From Rubellimicrobium arenae (GTDB lineage: Bacteria; Pseudomonadota; Alphaproteobacteria; Rhodobacterales; Rhodobacteraceae): 64,000 nucleotides of DNA. The notes beneath the pieces were generated by a model. The model had not been told where the DNA came from and made no database searches. It saw only the letters and a program-made list of their open reading frames with translations. Positions 8,687 through 17,367 of this stretch are shown in pieces (position 1 is the stretch's first letter; each line of letters begins with the position of its first letter). The stretch is from the NCBI RefSeq assembly GCF_017916295.1, contig NZ_JAFMSS010000015.1:1-64000 (forward strand), read 5' to 3'. A program made the position numbers and the translations under genes.

Positions 8687-10672
8687 TCACTCGACGATGC
8701 GCAGCTGGGTCGCCGGCCTTGGCGCGGGCCTGTCCTCCAGAAGCGCCGCCAGACGGGCGGCCAGATCGACCTGCCGGAATGGCTTGGCCAGCTTCGCCAC
8801 GTCCCCCGGCACGTCCGAGGCCGCATTGGTGTAGCCTGTGATCAGAACGATGGGGACCGTGCTGCCGCTCTGCCGGATCTCCTGGATCAGGGCGGCTCCG
8901 GACATGCCCGGCATGAGGTAGTCCGTCACGACCAGGTCGACCTGCGCGCCCGAGCGCAGCATGGTCAGGGCCCGGGCGCCGGAGGTCGCCTCCAGGACCG
9001 TGTAGCCCAGGTCGCGAAGCATGTCGGCGGTGCTTGCCCGCACGAGCTCCTCGTCGTCCACGAGAAGCACGGTCGAGCCCGGGCGCGCCACCCTGGGCTC
9101 GTCCGTCGCCCCCGCGAGAGGCCCGGCTGCCCGCGCCGTCGCCGGCAGCCACAAGGTGACGACGGTGCCGCGCCCGGGCTCGCTGGCCAGTTCGAGGATC
9201 CCGCCGGACTGGGCCGCGAGCCCATGCACCATGGACAGGCCGAGCCCCGTGCCGCGTCCTACCCCCTTGGTGCTGAAGAACGGCTCGACGGCCTTGGCCA
9301 GGGTGGCCCTGTCCATGCCGGTGCCGGTGTCGCGCACGATCGTCCGGACATAGGGACCGGGCTTCAGGCCCGCCGGATGGCCGGCCCCCGCGACCATCCG
9401 GTCCACCATGATGGATAGACGGCCCCCCTGGGGCATGGCGTCCCGGGCATTGATGGCGAGGTTCAGGAGCGCCAGCTCGAGCTGGTTGGGATCCACCCGG
9501 GCGGCCGGAAGATCCGGCGCGACCTCGACATCGACCCGGATCGTGGGCCCAAGCGAGCGACGGACGAGTTCGACGATGCCATCGAGCAGCGCCCCGAGGT
9601 CCACCGATTGCGGCGCCAGGGTCTGGCGGCGCGAGAAGGCCAGGAGCCGCTGGGTGAGAGTGGCCGCGCGCTCGGCCGCCTGCAACGCGCCGTCGAGCAG
9701 CCGTTCGGCCCGGGCGTCGCCCCTGATGCGCCGGCGAAGGATGTCGAGGCTGCCCAGGATCGGGGTCAGCAGGTTGTTGAAGTCGTGGGCGACGCCGCCC
9801 GTGAGCTGGCCGATGCTGTCCATCTTGGCGACCTGGGCCAGGCGCGCATCCGCCTCCTTGCGCGCGGTCACGTCCGAGATCACTCCCGTCATGCGAACGG
9901 GCCGGCCCGACGGGTCGCGGTGGACACGCCCCTTGAGGGCAACCCAGCGGCTCGTTCCGTCCGCGGCGTCGATGCGGCACTCGATCTCGAGCACGCCCTT
10001 CTCCAGCGCCGCGTCGAAGGCTGCCGCCACCGTGCCACGCTCCTCGGGCACCACATGGCGCAGGAAGGCCTCGCGCCCCCAGCGGGGCTGGAGGCCGGCA
10101 TAGCCGAAGATCTCGTCGTGGCGCAGCGTCCGCCGGGCCGTGTCATGGACCAGGTCCAGGTCCCAGCTGCCCATCTCGGCCGCGTCGAGGGCGATTTGGA
10201 GGCTCTCGCGGGCGGTCTCCAGCTCGCGCGTCCGATCGGCCACGGACTGCTCCAGCGTGCCCGCGAAGGCGCGGACCTCGTACTGGCGCTGGCGCGCCTT
10301 GAGCGCCGACCGGACAGCGCCCAGGAGAGCCTCGGCATGAAGGGGCCGTTCGAGGAGGAGGACGTTGCCCAGGCTGTCCAGAATGGCCGCCGCCGCGGCC
10401 GTGCGGGGCGCCCGGGCGCCGTTGGCCAGGACGATGAAGGGGAAATCCGACCAGCGCGGCTGCATGCTCACCCAGGCCGTGAGGCCGGCCCGGTGCCCCG
10501 CCGCGAGCGCCTCCTCGGTGACGAGGGCCGCTCCCGCTCCTTCGGCCAGGTGCTCGACCAAGGCGTCCAGGCTGTCGCAGACCAGGGTGTTCATGCCCTT
10601 CTGCCCCAGCAGGTCGGCCGCGAGAGCCGCATCCCGACCGCGGGGCGCCAGGATGAGAACGCGTCCTTCCAT
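8687..10672 (-). CDS. Hybrid PAS histidine kinase with C-terminal receiver
   Basis: A 661-residue protein. Residues 1-125 look like a receiver-fold domain without a clear phosphoacceptor Asp. A coiled stretch follows (about 128-160), then a PAS domain with PAC (about 160-270, ending VISDVTARKEA). The dimerisation/phosphotransfer motif GGVAHDFNN has His296. An HATPase core (NLAINARDAMP, DTGTGM, GRGTGLGLSMVHG) comes next, and a C-terminal receiver carries VVTDYLMPG with the acceptor Asp. No membrane segments, so it is cytosolic. The start lies two bases past the stop of the upstream KaiC-like gene, so the two are surely co-transcribed. This suggests KaiC-type input to a phosphorelay. No DNA-binding output is encoded nearby. 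Confidence 0.88.
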   Translation of the reverse strand: MEGRVLILAPRGRDAALAADLLGQKGMNTLVCDSLDALVEHLAEGAGAALVTEEALAAGHRAGLTAWVSMQPRWSDFPFIVLANGARAPRTAAAAAILDSLGNVLLLERPLHAEALLGAVRSALKARQRQYEVRAFAGTLEQSVADRTRELETARESLQIALDAAEMGSWDLDLVHDTARRTLRHDEIFGYAGLQPRWGREAFLRHVVPEERGTVAAAFDAALEKGVLEIECRIDAADGTSRWVALKGRVHRDPSGRPVRMTGVISDVTARKEADARLAQVAKMDSIGQLTGGVAHDFNNLLTPILGSLDILRRRIRGDARAERLLDGALQAAERAATLTQRLLAFSRRQTLAPQSVDLGALLDGIVELVRRSLGPTIRVDVEVAPDLPAARVDPNQLELALLNLAINARDAMPQGGRLSIMVDRMVAGAGHPAGLKPGPYVRTIVRDTGTGMDRATLAKAVEPFFSTKGVGRGTGLGLSMVHGLAAQSGGILELASEPGRGTVVTLWLPATARAAGPLAGATDEPRVARPGSTVLLVDDEELVRASTADMLRDLGYTVLEATSGARALTMLRSGAQVDLVVTDYLMPGMSGAALIQEIRQSGSTVPIVLITGYTNAASDVPGDVAKLAKPFRQVDLAARLAALLEDRPAPRPATQLRIVE

Positions 10673-10674
10673 GG

Positions 10675-12195
10675 TCAGGAACTCTCGGCCGGGCGTGACG
10701 ACAGCAGCTCCTGGCTGGCCCCGCGATAGGTCGGCACGCCCGAGAGAACGCCCTGGAACTCGCGCAGGGCCCGGCCCACGGTCAGCCCTCCGGCGTCGAT
10801 GCGGAACTCCCGGATGGTGCGCTCATGGCGGGTCGTGCGGGTCTTGATCACGGAGATGGCCTGCCGCACCTCGCCGTCGGCCTCGAAGAAGCGCAACTGC
10901 ATCACGGTGTCGGCCAGATAGCTCAGGTCCACGTCCGAACGGATGTCCCCCATGACCCCATGCTGGCCCAGCACCAGCAGGGAGACCACGCCATGATAGG
11001 CAAGGTAGCCCAGGAGCTCATGCATCTGCAGGATGAGGTACTGTTCGTCGGGCATCGCCTGGAGATAGGCGTTGAGGCTGTCGACGGCCACGACGGTGGC
11101 GCCGTTCTCCTCGACCGCGTGACGGACCAGGCCCGAGAACTCGCCCGGCGACAGCTCGGCCGGATCGATGCGGCGCAGGTCGAGCTGGCCCGTGTCCACG
11201 AAGGGCTGGAGGGCCATCCCCAGGTTGGCCGAGCGGGCCAGCAGCGTCGGCAGGCGCTCGTCGAACAGGAAATAGGCCGCCCGTTCCCCGCGCCGCAGCG
11301 CCGCGACCAGGCATTGCATCAGGGTCGTGGTCTTCCCCACGCCCGCGGGGCCGCCCAGGAGCGTCGCCGTGCCGGGCACGAGGCCCCCGCCCAGGAGGTC
11401 GTCCAGCTCCGGGCTGCCGGTGGACCGCGGTTCGGGGTCCACGGGCGTGATCGCATCCCTCGCGACAAGGCGCGGGTAGACCCGAAGGCCGCCCCGCAGG
11501 ATGGCGAAGTCATGATACCCGCCGCGATAGCGCATCCCGCGCATCTTCACGACCGTGAGGCGGCGTCGTTCCGCGCCGAAGCCCGTGACGATCTGCTCGA
11601 GCGAGATGACCCCATGCGCGATGCTATGAAGCTGGATGTCGCCGGTTTCCGAGCTCTTGTCGTCAAGCACCAGCACGGTGCAGCGGCGCGAGGAGAAGAA
11701 ATGCTTGAGCGCCAGGATCTGCCGCCGGTAGCGAAGCGGGCTCTGGGCCAGGAGCCGCAGCTCCGACAGGCTGTCGAGCACCACGCGCCGGGGATCCAGC
11801 GCCTCGACGCGCGCCATGACGCTGCGCACGGTCTCGCCCAGCTCCACCTCGCTCGGATGGAGGAGCGTCTGCTCCTGGTCCTCGCCCAGCCCCACCTCGG
11901 GCACCATCTCGAAGACTTCGACATGGTCCAGGGACCAGCCGTGCGTCGCGGCCACGGCGCGCAGCTCCGCCTCGGTCTCGGACAGGGTGATGTAGAGCGT
12001 GGGCTCGCCGAGCTCGGCCCCGGCCAGAAGGAAGCCAAGGCCCAGCGTCGTCTTGCCCGTGCCCGGCGTGCCTTCCACGAGGTAGAGCCGCTCGGGGGTC
12101 AGGCCGCCGCCCAGGACGGCGTCGAGCCCGGCGATGCCGCTGGAAGCCAGGGCGGAAGGAGTGTCGTCCTGCATTCGCGGGATCTTCTCTTGCAT
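10675..12195 (-). CDS. KaiC-like double RecA-domain ATPase
   Basis: About 506 residues with two tandem RecA/KaiC domains, the length of cyanobacterial KaiC. Walker A of domain 1 is GTPGTGKTT (residues 42-50); domain 2 has GGPAGVGKTTT. The C-terminal part follows KaiC closely (YLADTVMQLRFFE, AISVIKTRT, HERTIREFRI, then a GVLSGVPT tail). At the KaiC II phosphorylation site the first acceptor Ser is kept but the following Thr is Tyr (LSYLADT against ISTITDT). No kaiA or kaiB is seen. A hybrid histidine kinase follows after two bases. The start is uncertain: ATG at 12195 or, with a better AGAGAAG site, ATG at 12174. Confidence 0.85.
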   Translation of the reverse strand: MQEKIPRMQDDTPSALASSGIAGLDAVLGGGLTPERLYLVEGTPGTGKTTLGLGFLLAGAELGEPTLYITLSETEAELRAVAATHGWSLDHVEVFEMVPEVGLGEDQEQTLLHPSEVELGETVRSVMARVEALDPRRVVLDSLSELRLLAQSPLRYRRQILALKHFFSSRRCTVLVLDDKSSETGDIQLHSIAHGVISLEQIVTGFGAERRRLTVVKMRGMRYRGGYHDFAILRGGLRVYPRLVARDAITPVDPEPRSTGSPELDDLLGGGLVPGTATLLGGPAGVGKTTTLMQCLVAALRRGERAAYFLFDERLPTLLARSANLGMALQPFVDTGQLDLRRIDPAELSPGEFSGLVRHAVEENGATVVAVDSLNAYLQAMPDEQYLILQMHELLGYLAYHGVVSLLVLGQHGVMGDIRSDVDLSYLADTVMQLRFFEADGEVRQAISVIKTRTTRHERTIREFRIDAGGLTVGRALREFQGVLSGVPTYRGASQELLSSRPAESS

Positions 12196-12514
12196 GAGGT
12201 CTAGGTCACGAACCACAAGGACGGGACGCGCCGGTGGGGTCCAGGCGCAGCGATCCATGTAGGGCGGACCCGGGGTCGCGTCGAACAGGAACACGGGTCC
12301 GGCATGGTGCCATTCCCGCCCGTTCGCCGCACAAGTTGGATTCTCCGGCCTGGCTGCGGCTGGACCTCGAAGCGGCTCCTGCTCTAGCCAAGGACCCAGG
12401 ACAGACTGGGGGGAGGGCAGGCATGTCGACGGCGATCAGACGGGTCTCCGGCCATGCGGGACAGCAGGTCGACTGGCGGGGGCGGGGCGCGGGAACGGCG
12501 GCGGGGATGGAGTC
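12196..12514. other. Divergent intergenic region between the KaiC-like and PfkB genes
   Basis: About 320 bases that should hold promoters in both directions. GGAA-type half sites occur near 12290 and 12315, but I could not assemble a convincing promoter box pair. No gene or stable terminator was found. Confidence 0.4.
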
Positions 12515-13459
12515 ATGACGCGCGTCCTCGTGATCGGCGAGATCCTTGTCGAGATCATGGCCACGAAGCCCGGGCATGGCTTCCGCGAGCCGCTCGACCT
12601 TCGGGGGCCGTTCCCGTCGGGCGCGCCTGCGATCTTCGCGGACCAGCTGGCCCGGCAGGGGGTGCCGACGGCGATGATCGCCTGCGTGGGGGACGACGAC
12701 TTCGGCCGTCTCAACCTCGACCGGCTGGGCCAGGCGGGCGTGGATACGACGGCGATCCGGGTGCATCCGACCGCCGTGACCGGCAGCGCCTTCGTGCGCT
12801 ACCGGCCCGAGGGCGGCCGGGACTTCGTCTTCAACATCGCCGACAGCGCCTCGGGGCGGCTGGACCGGTCCTCCTCGTCCGACAGGGCCGTCGAGGGCGC
12901 CACGCATCTGCATGTGATGGGGTCGTCCCTGTCGACGCCGGCCATCGTGGAGCTGGTTCTCGACGCGGCCGAGCGGATCCGCCGGTCCGGCGGCACCATC
13001 TCGTTCGATCCGAACATCCGCCCCGAGATCCTGGGCCATGGCGACATGCGGGCCACGCTGGACCGCGTGCTGGGCCTGACCGACCTGTTCCTTCCAAGCG
13101 AAGGCGAGGCGGCCATGTTCGCCGGCGCTCCGGACGACACGGCGGCGCTTCCGGTCCTGTTCGGCCGGGGCATCCGCGCGGTCGTGCTCAAGCTGGGGGC
13201 CCGGGGCTCGCGCTATGTCTCGCCCGAGGCCGACGTCGCCGCCCCGGGCTTCGCGGTCGAGGAGGTGGACCCGACCGGCGCGGGCGACACGTTTGGGGCG
13301 ACGTTCCTGGCGGGCTGGTTCGCCGGCCTCCCCCCGCGCGAGGCGCTGCTCCGGGCCAATGCGGCGGGCGCGATGGCGGTCACCCGGCTCGGCCCCATGG
13401 AGGGCGCGTCGGATCCCGCGCGCATCGACGCGTTCCTCCGGGATCAGCGGATCGTGTAG
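12515..13459 (+). CDS. PfkB-family carbohydrate kinase
   Basis: A 314-residue sugar kinase of the ribokinase/PfkB fold. It starts MTRVLVIGEILVEIM, has the substrate-side glycine-rich region (residues 29-36), and ends with the family signature VDPTGAGDTFGATF, whose GAGD supplies the anion hole and catalytic Asp. Sequence around the signature and the length suit a 2-keto or tagatose/fructose-type sugar kinase. It faces the polyol dehydrogenases of the neighbouring minus-strand operon and would phosphorylate the ketose they produce. Its stop overlaps the end of the converging short-chain dehydrogenase gene by 16 bases, so the two transcripts are antisense at their ends. The exact sugar is unknown. 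Confidence 0.87.
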   Translation: MTRVLVIGEILVEIMATKPGHGFREPLDLRGPFPSGAPAIFADQLARQGVPTAMIACVGDDDFGRLNLDRLGQAGVDTTAIRVHPTAVTGSAFVRYRPEGGRDFVFNIADSASGRLDRSSSSDRAVEGATHLHVMGSSLSTPAIVELVLDAAERIRRSGGTISFDPNIRPEILGHGDMRATLDRVLGLTDLFLPSEGEAAMFAGAPDDTAALPVLFGRGIRAVVLKLGARGSRYVSPEADVAAPGFAVEEVDPTGAGDTFGATFLAGWFAGLPPREALLRANAAGAMAVTRLGPMEGASDPARIDAFLRDQRIV

Positions 13460-14187
13460 CCGCCGTCGACCCGCAGGTTGGCGCCGTTGACCATCGCGGC
13501 GTCATCCCCGGCAAGATACAGCGCCGCGGCCGCGATCTCGTCCGGGCGGGCAAAGCGGCCCACGGGGATCTCGGCCCGGGCGCGCTCGCCCTTTTCGCCG
13601 GACCAGCCGGCAATGGCGAGCGGCGTCTCGACCACCGTGGGCGAGATGCAGTTGGACGTGATGCCGAAGCGGCCCCATTCCACCGCCAGGACCATGTTCA
13701 GCCCGATCAGCCCGGCCTTGCTCGCGCCGTAAAGGGCGTGGTCCTGAAGGCCGATCACGCCGGCCTGCGAGGCCATGTTGATCACGCGGCCCCGGCCCGA
13801 GACCCTGAGGAACGGGAAGGCGGCCCGGGCCATGAGCCAGGGCGCGCGCAGGTTCACCGCCATGACGCGGTCCCAGTCCTCGAGCCGGACCTCCTCGGCG
13901 GGCGCGACATGGCCCAGCCCCGCGTTGTTCACCAGGATGTCGATCCCGCCGAGCCGCTCGCCGACGCCGGTTACGGCGGCGGCGATGGCGTCCGGGTCGG
14001 ACAGGTCGACGCGGACCGGCATGTGGCCGGGACCCAGGTCGGCGGCCAGATCGCCGGTCCCGTCCCGGTCCACGAGGGCCAGCCGAGCGCCGGCCCCCGC
14101 GAACCGGCGCGCGATGGCGCCCCCGATCCCTCCGGCCGCGCCGGTCACCAGCGCGACCCGACCCGCAAGGGCGCCGTTGGATGCCAT
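13444..14187 (-). CDS. Short-chain dehydrogenase/reductase (polyol operon, last gene)
   Basis: A 247-residue classical SDR. The cofactor site is TGAAGGIGGAIAR, followed by the NNAG motif at the end of strand 4 and a catalytic Ser...YGASK (Tyr and Lys in HALYGASKAG). It ends in the usual VDGGYTIR. An acidic residue after strand 2 (LVDRDGTG) suggests NAD preference. The ATG at 14187 lies 11 bases after the stop of the preceding SDR. It is the last gene of the sugar-alcohol ABC operon and probably oxidises a polyol or reduces a ketose intermediate. It is similar in kind to, but clearly different from, its neighbour SDR. Confidence 0.85.
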   Translation of the reverse strand: MASNGALAGRVALVTGAAGGIGGAIARRFAGAGARLALVDRDGTGDLAADLGPGHMPVRVDLSDPDAIAAAVTGVGERLGGIDILVNNAGLGHVAPAEEVRLEDWDRVMAVNLRAPWLMARAAFPFLRVSGRGRVINMASQAGVIGLQDHALYGASKAGLIGLNMVLAVEWGRFGITSNCISPTVVETPLAIAGWSGEKGERARAEIPVGRFARPDEIAAAALYLAGDDAAMVNGANLRVDGGYTIR

Positions 14188-14198
14188 GTCCGGCGTCC

Positions 14199-14960
14199 TC
14201 AGCGGAGGGTGTAGCCGCCGTCGATCGTGACGACGCTGCCCGTCATGTAGCTGGACGCGTCCGTGCACAGGAACAGCGCGAGCGCGGCGATCTCCTCCAC
14301 GGTGCCGGGTCGGCGCATGGGGGTCATGTCGGTCCAGACCCGCGCCCATTCCGGGTTGGCGAAGCCTCCCTCGGTCATGGCCGTGGTGATGTAGCCCGGC
14401 GCGATCGCGTTGACGCGGATGTTGTCCTCGGCCAGGTCGCTGGCCAGGCTCTTCGACAGCATGTGCACCGCCGCCTTCGAGGCGTTGTAGGCCGCCTGCT
14501 TCTGCGGGATGTTGCTGATGAGCCCCGAGATCGAGCCGATGTTCAGCATCACGCCGCCGCCCTGCGCCCGCATCGGGTGGATGGCGGCGCGGCAGGCGCG
14601 GAACACCGAATCGAAGTTGACGCCCATGAGCCGGCTGAGGCGGTCGTCGTCGAAATCCTCGGTCGCGCCGTGGTCCGCCACGCCCGCGTTGTTCACCAGG
14701 ATGTCGAGCCGCCCGAAGTCCCGGATCACCCCCGAGACCAGAGCCTCGGCCGCGCCGTGCTCGAGCAGGTCCGCGGGGCGATACTCGACCTCGTGCCCGT
14801 CCGCCCGCAGCGACTCGGTGCCGCCCGGATCGGTCCGGGCCGAGATGATGACGCGCGCGCCGGCCTCGGCCAGGGCGCGGGCGATGGCGAGGCCAATGCC
14901 CCGCGTGCCGCCCGTCACCAGCGCCACCTTTCCGTCCGCGCGGAAGCGTTCGATGATCAT
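14199..14960 (-). CDS. Short-chain dehydrogenase/reductase (polyol operon)
   Basis: A 253-residue SDR with TGGTRGIGLAIARAL near the N-terminus, NNAGVAD in the middle, the catalytic serine in LNIGSISG and YNASK with Tyr and Lys. The end is IDGGYTLR. The region after strand 2 (IISARTDPG) has an Arg that may favour NADP. It follows the zinc dehydrogenase by 25 bases and precedes the second SDR by 11 bases, all on the minus strand, so one transcript is likely. The role is probably interconversion of a polyol and ketose taken up by the ABC importer of this operon. Confidence 0.85.
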   Translation of the reverse strand: MIIERFRADGKVALVTGGTRGIGLAIARALAEAGARVIISARTDPGGTESLRADGHEVEYRPADLLEHGAAEALVSGVIRDFGRLDILVNNAGVADHGATEDFDDDRLSRLMGVNFDSVFRACRAAIHPMRAQGGGVMLNIGSISGLISNIPQKQAAYNASKAAVHMLSKSLASDLAEDNIRVNAIAPGYITTAMTEGGFANPEWARVWTDMTPMRRPGTVEEIAALALFLCTDASSYMTGSVVTIDGGYTLR

Positions 14961-14985
14961 TCCAGTCCTCCCTTGGCTGCGCCCA

Positions 14986-16101
14986 TCAGGGCCGCAGCGT
15001 CACCTTGAGCGAGGCCGAGCCGTCGATCACCATCTGGATCCCCTTCTCGAACTCCTCGAGGGGCAGTTTGTGGCTGATGATCTCGTCCATCGGCAAGCGC
15101 CCTTCCGCGATCATGCGGATTGCGGTCTCGTAGGCATGGGGGCTGAGGTGCACGCCCTTGATGTCGAGCTCCTTGGTGTCGCCGATGATCGACCAGTCGG
15201 CGGTCACCAGCTCGCGGAAAACCGAGAACTCGATGAAGCGGCCGCGCTTGCGGATCATGTCGAGGCCTTGCGTCACCGCGCGGGGGGCGCCGGTCGCCTC
15301 GATGTAGACGTCGCAGCCGTAGCCGCCGGTCAGCTCCTTCACCTTCGACACCGCGTCCTCGTCGCGCGGGTTGATGGTGAGGTCGGCGCCGCACTTCCGC
15401 GCCAGCTCCAGCCGGGCCGGGTGGAGGTCGAGCGCGATCAGCATCTTCGGGCTCTTCATCCGCGCGGCCGCGACCATGCCAAGGCCCAGGGACCCGCAGC
15501 CCGCGATCACCACCACGTCGTTGAAGCGGATCTCGGCCCGGTTGACGGTATGGACGGCGCAGCCCAGCGGCTCCACGAACACGCCGTGCTCGGGGTCCAT
15601 GCCTTCGGGCAGCTTGTAGTTCAGCGCCTTCTTCGGGAAGACCATGTATTCCGCCCAGGAGCCGGGCGTCCGCTGGTGGAAGCCGTAGATGTCGTGCGGC
15701 TCGCAGAGCCAGTAGAGCCCTTCCTTGCAGTACAGGCAGTCGCCGCAGGGCACGATCTGTTCGGAGCAGACATGGTCGCCGATCTTGAGGCCGTCGCGGC
15801 CCTCCGCGCCCTCGCCGAAGGCCACGACCTGCGCCACGAACTCGTGGCCCACGGTGATGGGGGGCTCGATGTAGCGGCCCTGGCCGTCGTTGCTGCCCCA
15901 GATCTTGGGCGCGCCGTCGTAGCACTTGCCGTCCGAGGCGCAGACCCCGGCCAGGATGACCCGCACCAGCACCTCGCCGGGCCCGGGCTTGGGCACGGGC
16001 AGCTCCTCCAGGCGGTAGTCGCGCGGGCCATGGCAGACCACCGCCTTCATCGTGTCCGGGATGACCGAAGCGTCGGTCGCGGGGGAAGTCTGGATGTTCA
16101 T
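14986..16101 (-). CDS. Zinc-containing alcohol/polyol dehydrogenase
   Basis: A 371-residue medium-chain dehydrogenase. Catalytic zinc ligands are visible as VCASD (Cys) and the GHEF pair. The structural zinc lobe has four cysteines in CGDCLYCKEGLYWLC. The NAD site is VIAGCGSLGLG, and the Asp after strand 2 (ALDLHPARLE) points to NAD. The insert SDGKCYDGAPKIWGS and overall length resemble the threitol/erythritol dehydrogenase branch, which is a tentative assignment. The start overlaps the ABC ATPase stop (ATGA), tying it to the importer. An upstream in-frame extension to 16173 overlaps that ATPase and lacks homology. Confidence 0.85.
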   Translation of the reverse strand: MNIQTSPATDASVIPDTMKAVVCHGPRDYRLEELPVPKPGPGEVLVRVILAGVCASDGKCYDGAPKIWGSNDGQGRYIEPPITVGHEFVAQVVAFGEGAEGRDGLKIGDHVCSEQIVPCGDCLYCKEGLYWLCEPHDIYGFHQRTPGSWAEYMVFPKKALNYKLPEGMDPEHGVFVEPLGCAVHTVNRAEIRFNDVVVIAGCGSLGLGMVAAARMKSPKMLIALDLHPARLELARKCGADLTINPRDEDAVSKVKELTGGYGCDVYIEATGAPRAVTQGLDMIRKRGRFIEFSVFRELVTADWSIIGDTKELDIKGVHLSPHAYETAIRMIAEGRLPMDEIISHKLPLEEFEKGIQMVIDGSASLKVTLRP

Positions 16102-17171
16102 GCGGTCACCTGCTGCAGATGCGGGACGGGACGGCGGATGCGAAGGCCGTCGGCCGGGTTGAAGAAGAGGCACTGGGACGCGGGCACATCGAAGGCGACG
16201 GGCGAGCCGATGGCGGGACGGTGCTTCTTGTCCGTCCTCAGCATGGCGCGGGCCCCCCCGACCTCGACGACAAGGTATGTGGCCTCGCCGGTGGGCTCAA
16301 CCTCGAAAACGGTGCCCTGGAAGGCGCCGGCGGGGGCCAGCGTGACGTCCTCGGCCCGGAAGCCCAGGGTCGCGGGGCCGCGGCCGGGCGATCCGGGGAC
16401 GGTCACGCCCGGCGCGCGGAACACGCCGTCCACCACCTCGCCGGTGACGAAGTTCATGGGGGGCGAGCCGATGAAGCCCGCGACGAAGAGGTTCGCCGGA
16501 TCGTCGTAGATCTCGTCCGGGGTGCCGATCTGCTGGATGGCCCCCTTGTTCATCAGCACGATCCGGTCGGCCAGCGTCATGGCCTCGATCTGGTCGTGGG
16601 TGACGTAGATCATCGTCACGCCGATCGTGCGCTGGAGGTGCTTGATCTCGGCCCGCATCGCCACGCGGAGCTTGGCGTCGAGGTTGGAGAGGGGCTCGTC
16701 CAGCAGGAACACCTTGGGGTCGCGCACCAGGGCGCGGGCCAGGGCGACCCGCTGCCGCTGTCCGCCCGAAAGGTCCTTGGGCAGCCGCTGGAGATAATCG
16801 GTGAGGTCCACCTTCCGCGCGGCGTCAAGGACCTGCTCGCGCGCCTTGGCCTTGTCGACGCGCGTCACCTTCAGAGGGTAGCCGATGTTCTCGGCCACCG
16901 TCATGTGGGGGTAGAGCGCGTAGTTCTGGAACACCATCGCCACGTTGCGGCGGCGGGGGTGGACGTTCGTCACGTCCTCCTGCCCGAACAGGAGCTTGCC
17001 GGAGGTCACCTCCTCCAGGCCGGCGATGATGCGCATGGTGGTGGACTTGCCGCAGCCCGACGGGCCGAGGAGCACCAGGAATTCGCCGTCCGGGATATGG
17101 AGGTCGAGCGACTTGAGCGCCTCGAAGGACCCCCAGTTCTTGCGGACGGATTGCAGCGTGACGGAGGCCAA
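16098..17171 (-). CDS. ABC transporter ATP-binding protein (MalK/UgpC type)
   Basis: A 357-residue ATPase. Walker A is GPSGCGKST, the signature LSGGQRQRVALARAL, and Walker B VFLLDEPLSNLDAKL with the D-loop and switch His (VTHDQ). A C-terminal OB/TOBE regulatory region follows from about residue 240, as usual for the carbohydrate CUT1 family. It would power the two permeases encoded just upstream on the minus strand. It lies 4 bases after the small membrane protein and overlaps the dehydrogenase start. Confidence 0.92.
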   Translation of the reverse strand: MASVTLQSVRKNWGSFEALKSLDLHIPDGEFLVLLGPSGCGKSTTMRIIAGLEEVTSGKLLFGQEDVTNVHPRRRNVAMVFQNYALYPHMTVAENIGYPLKVTRVDKAKAREQVLDAARKVDLTDYLQRLPKDLSGGQRQRVALARALVRDPKVFLLDEPLSNLDAKLRVAMRAEIKHLQRTIGVTMIYVTHDQIEAMTLADRIVLMNKGAIQQIGTPDEIYDDPANLFVAGFIGSPPMNFVTGEVVDGVFRAPGVTVPGSPGRGPATLGFRAEDVTLAPAGAFQGTVFEVEPTGEATYLVVEVGGARAMLRTDKKHRPAIGSPVAFDVPASQCLFFNPADGLRIRRPVPHLQQVTA

Positions 17172-17175
17172 GGAA

Positions 17176-17367
17176 CTATCCCCTTCTCACGATCACCGCG
17201 CCCAGGATCACGGACAGCACCGTCGCGATCCAGAGGGGCAGGGTGGGTTCCAGGAAGCGCATCCACAGGAGATGGATGGCGACGAACAGCACGACCGAGA
17301 TGAAGACGCGGTCGAAGGCATTGGTGCGGATGGGCAGGAAGCCCCGGCGGTCGGGCATGGCGATCAT
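17176..17367 (-). CDS. Small membrane protein inside the polyol ABC operon
   Basis: A 63-residue protein with two predicted membrane helices (about residues 20-36 and 44-60) joined by a short PTLP turn, and ending VRRG. Its ATG at 17367 overlaps the permease stop as ATGA, and the ATPase gene begins 4 bases after its stop. Such tight packing argues for a real gene. Function is unknown; small membrane partners of ABC importers can stabilise or regulate permeases, but nothing here proves it. A second in-frame ATG lies at 17358. Confidence 0.7.
   Translation of the reverse strand: MIAMPDRRGFLPIRTNAFDRVFISVVLFVAIHLLWMRFLEPTLPLWIATVLSVILGAVIVRRG

Noticed and set aside
8687..10672. KaiB-like N-terminus on the hybrid kinase
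   Set aside because: Residues 1-125 look like a receiver fold with altered acceptor region and not a thioredoxin-like KaiB.
12270..12330. An EcfG promoter before the KaiC-like gene
   Set aside because: GGAA-type half sites are present but the second box does not match CGTT at the right spacing.
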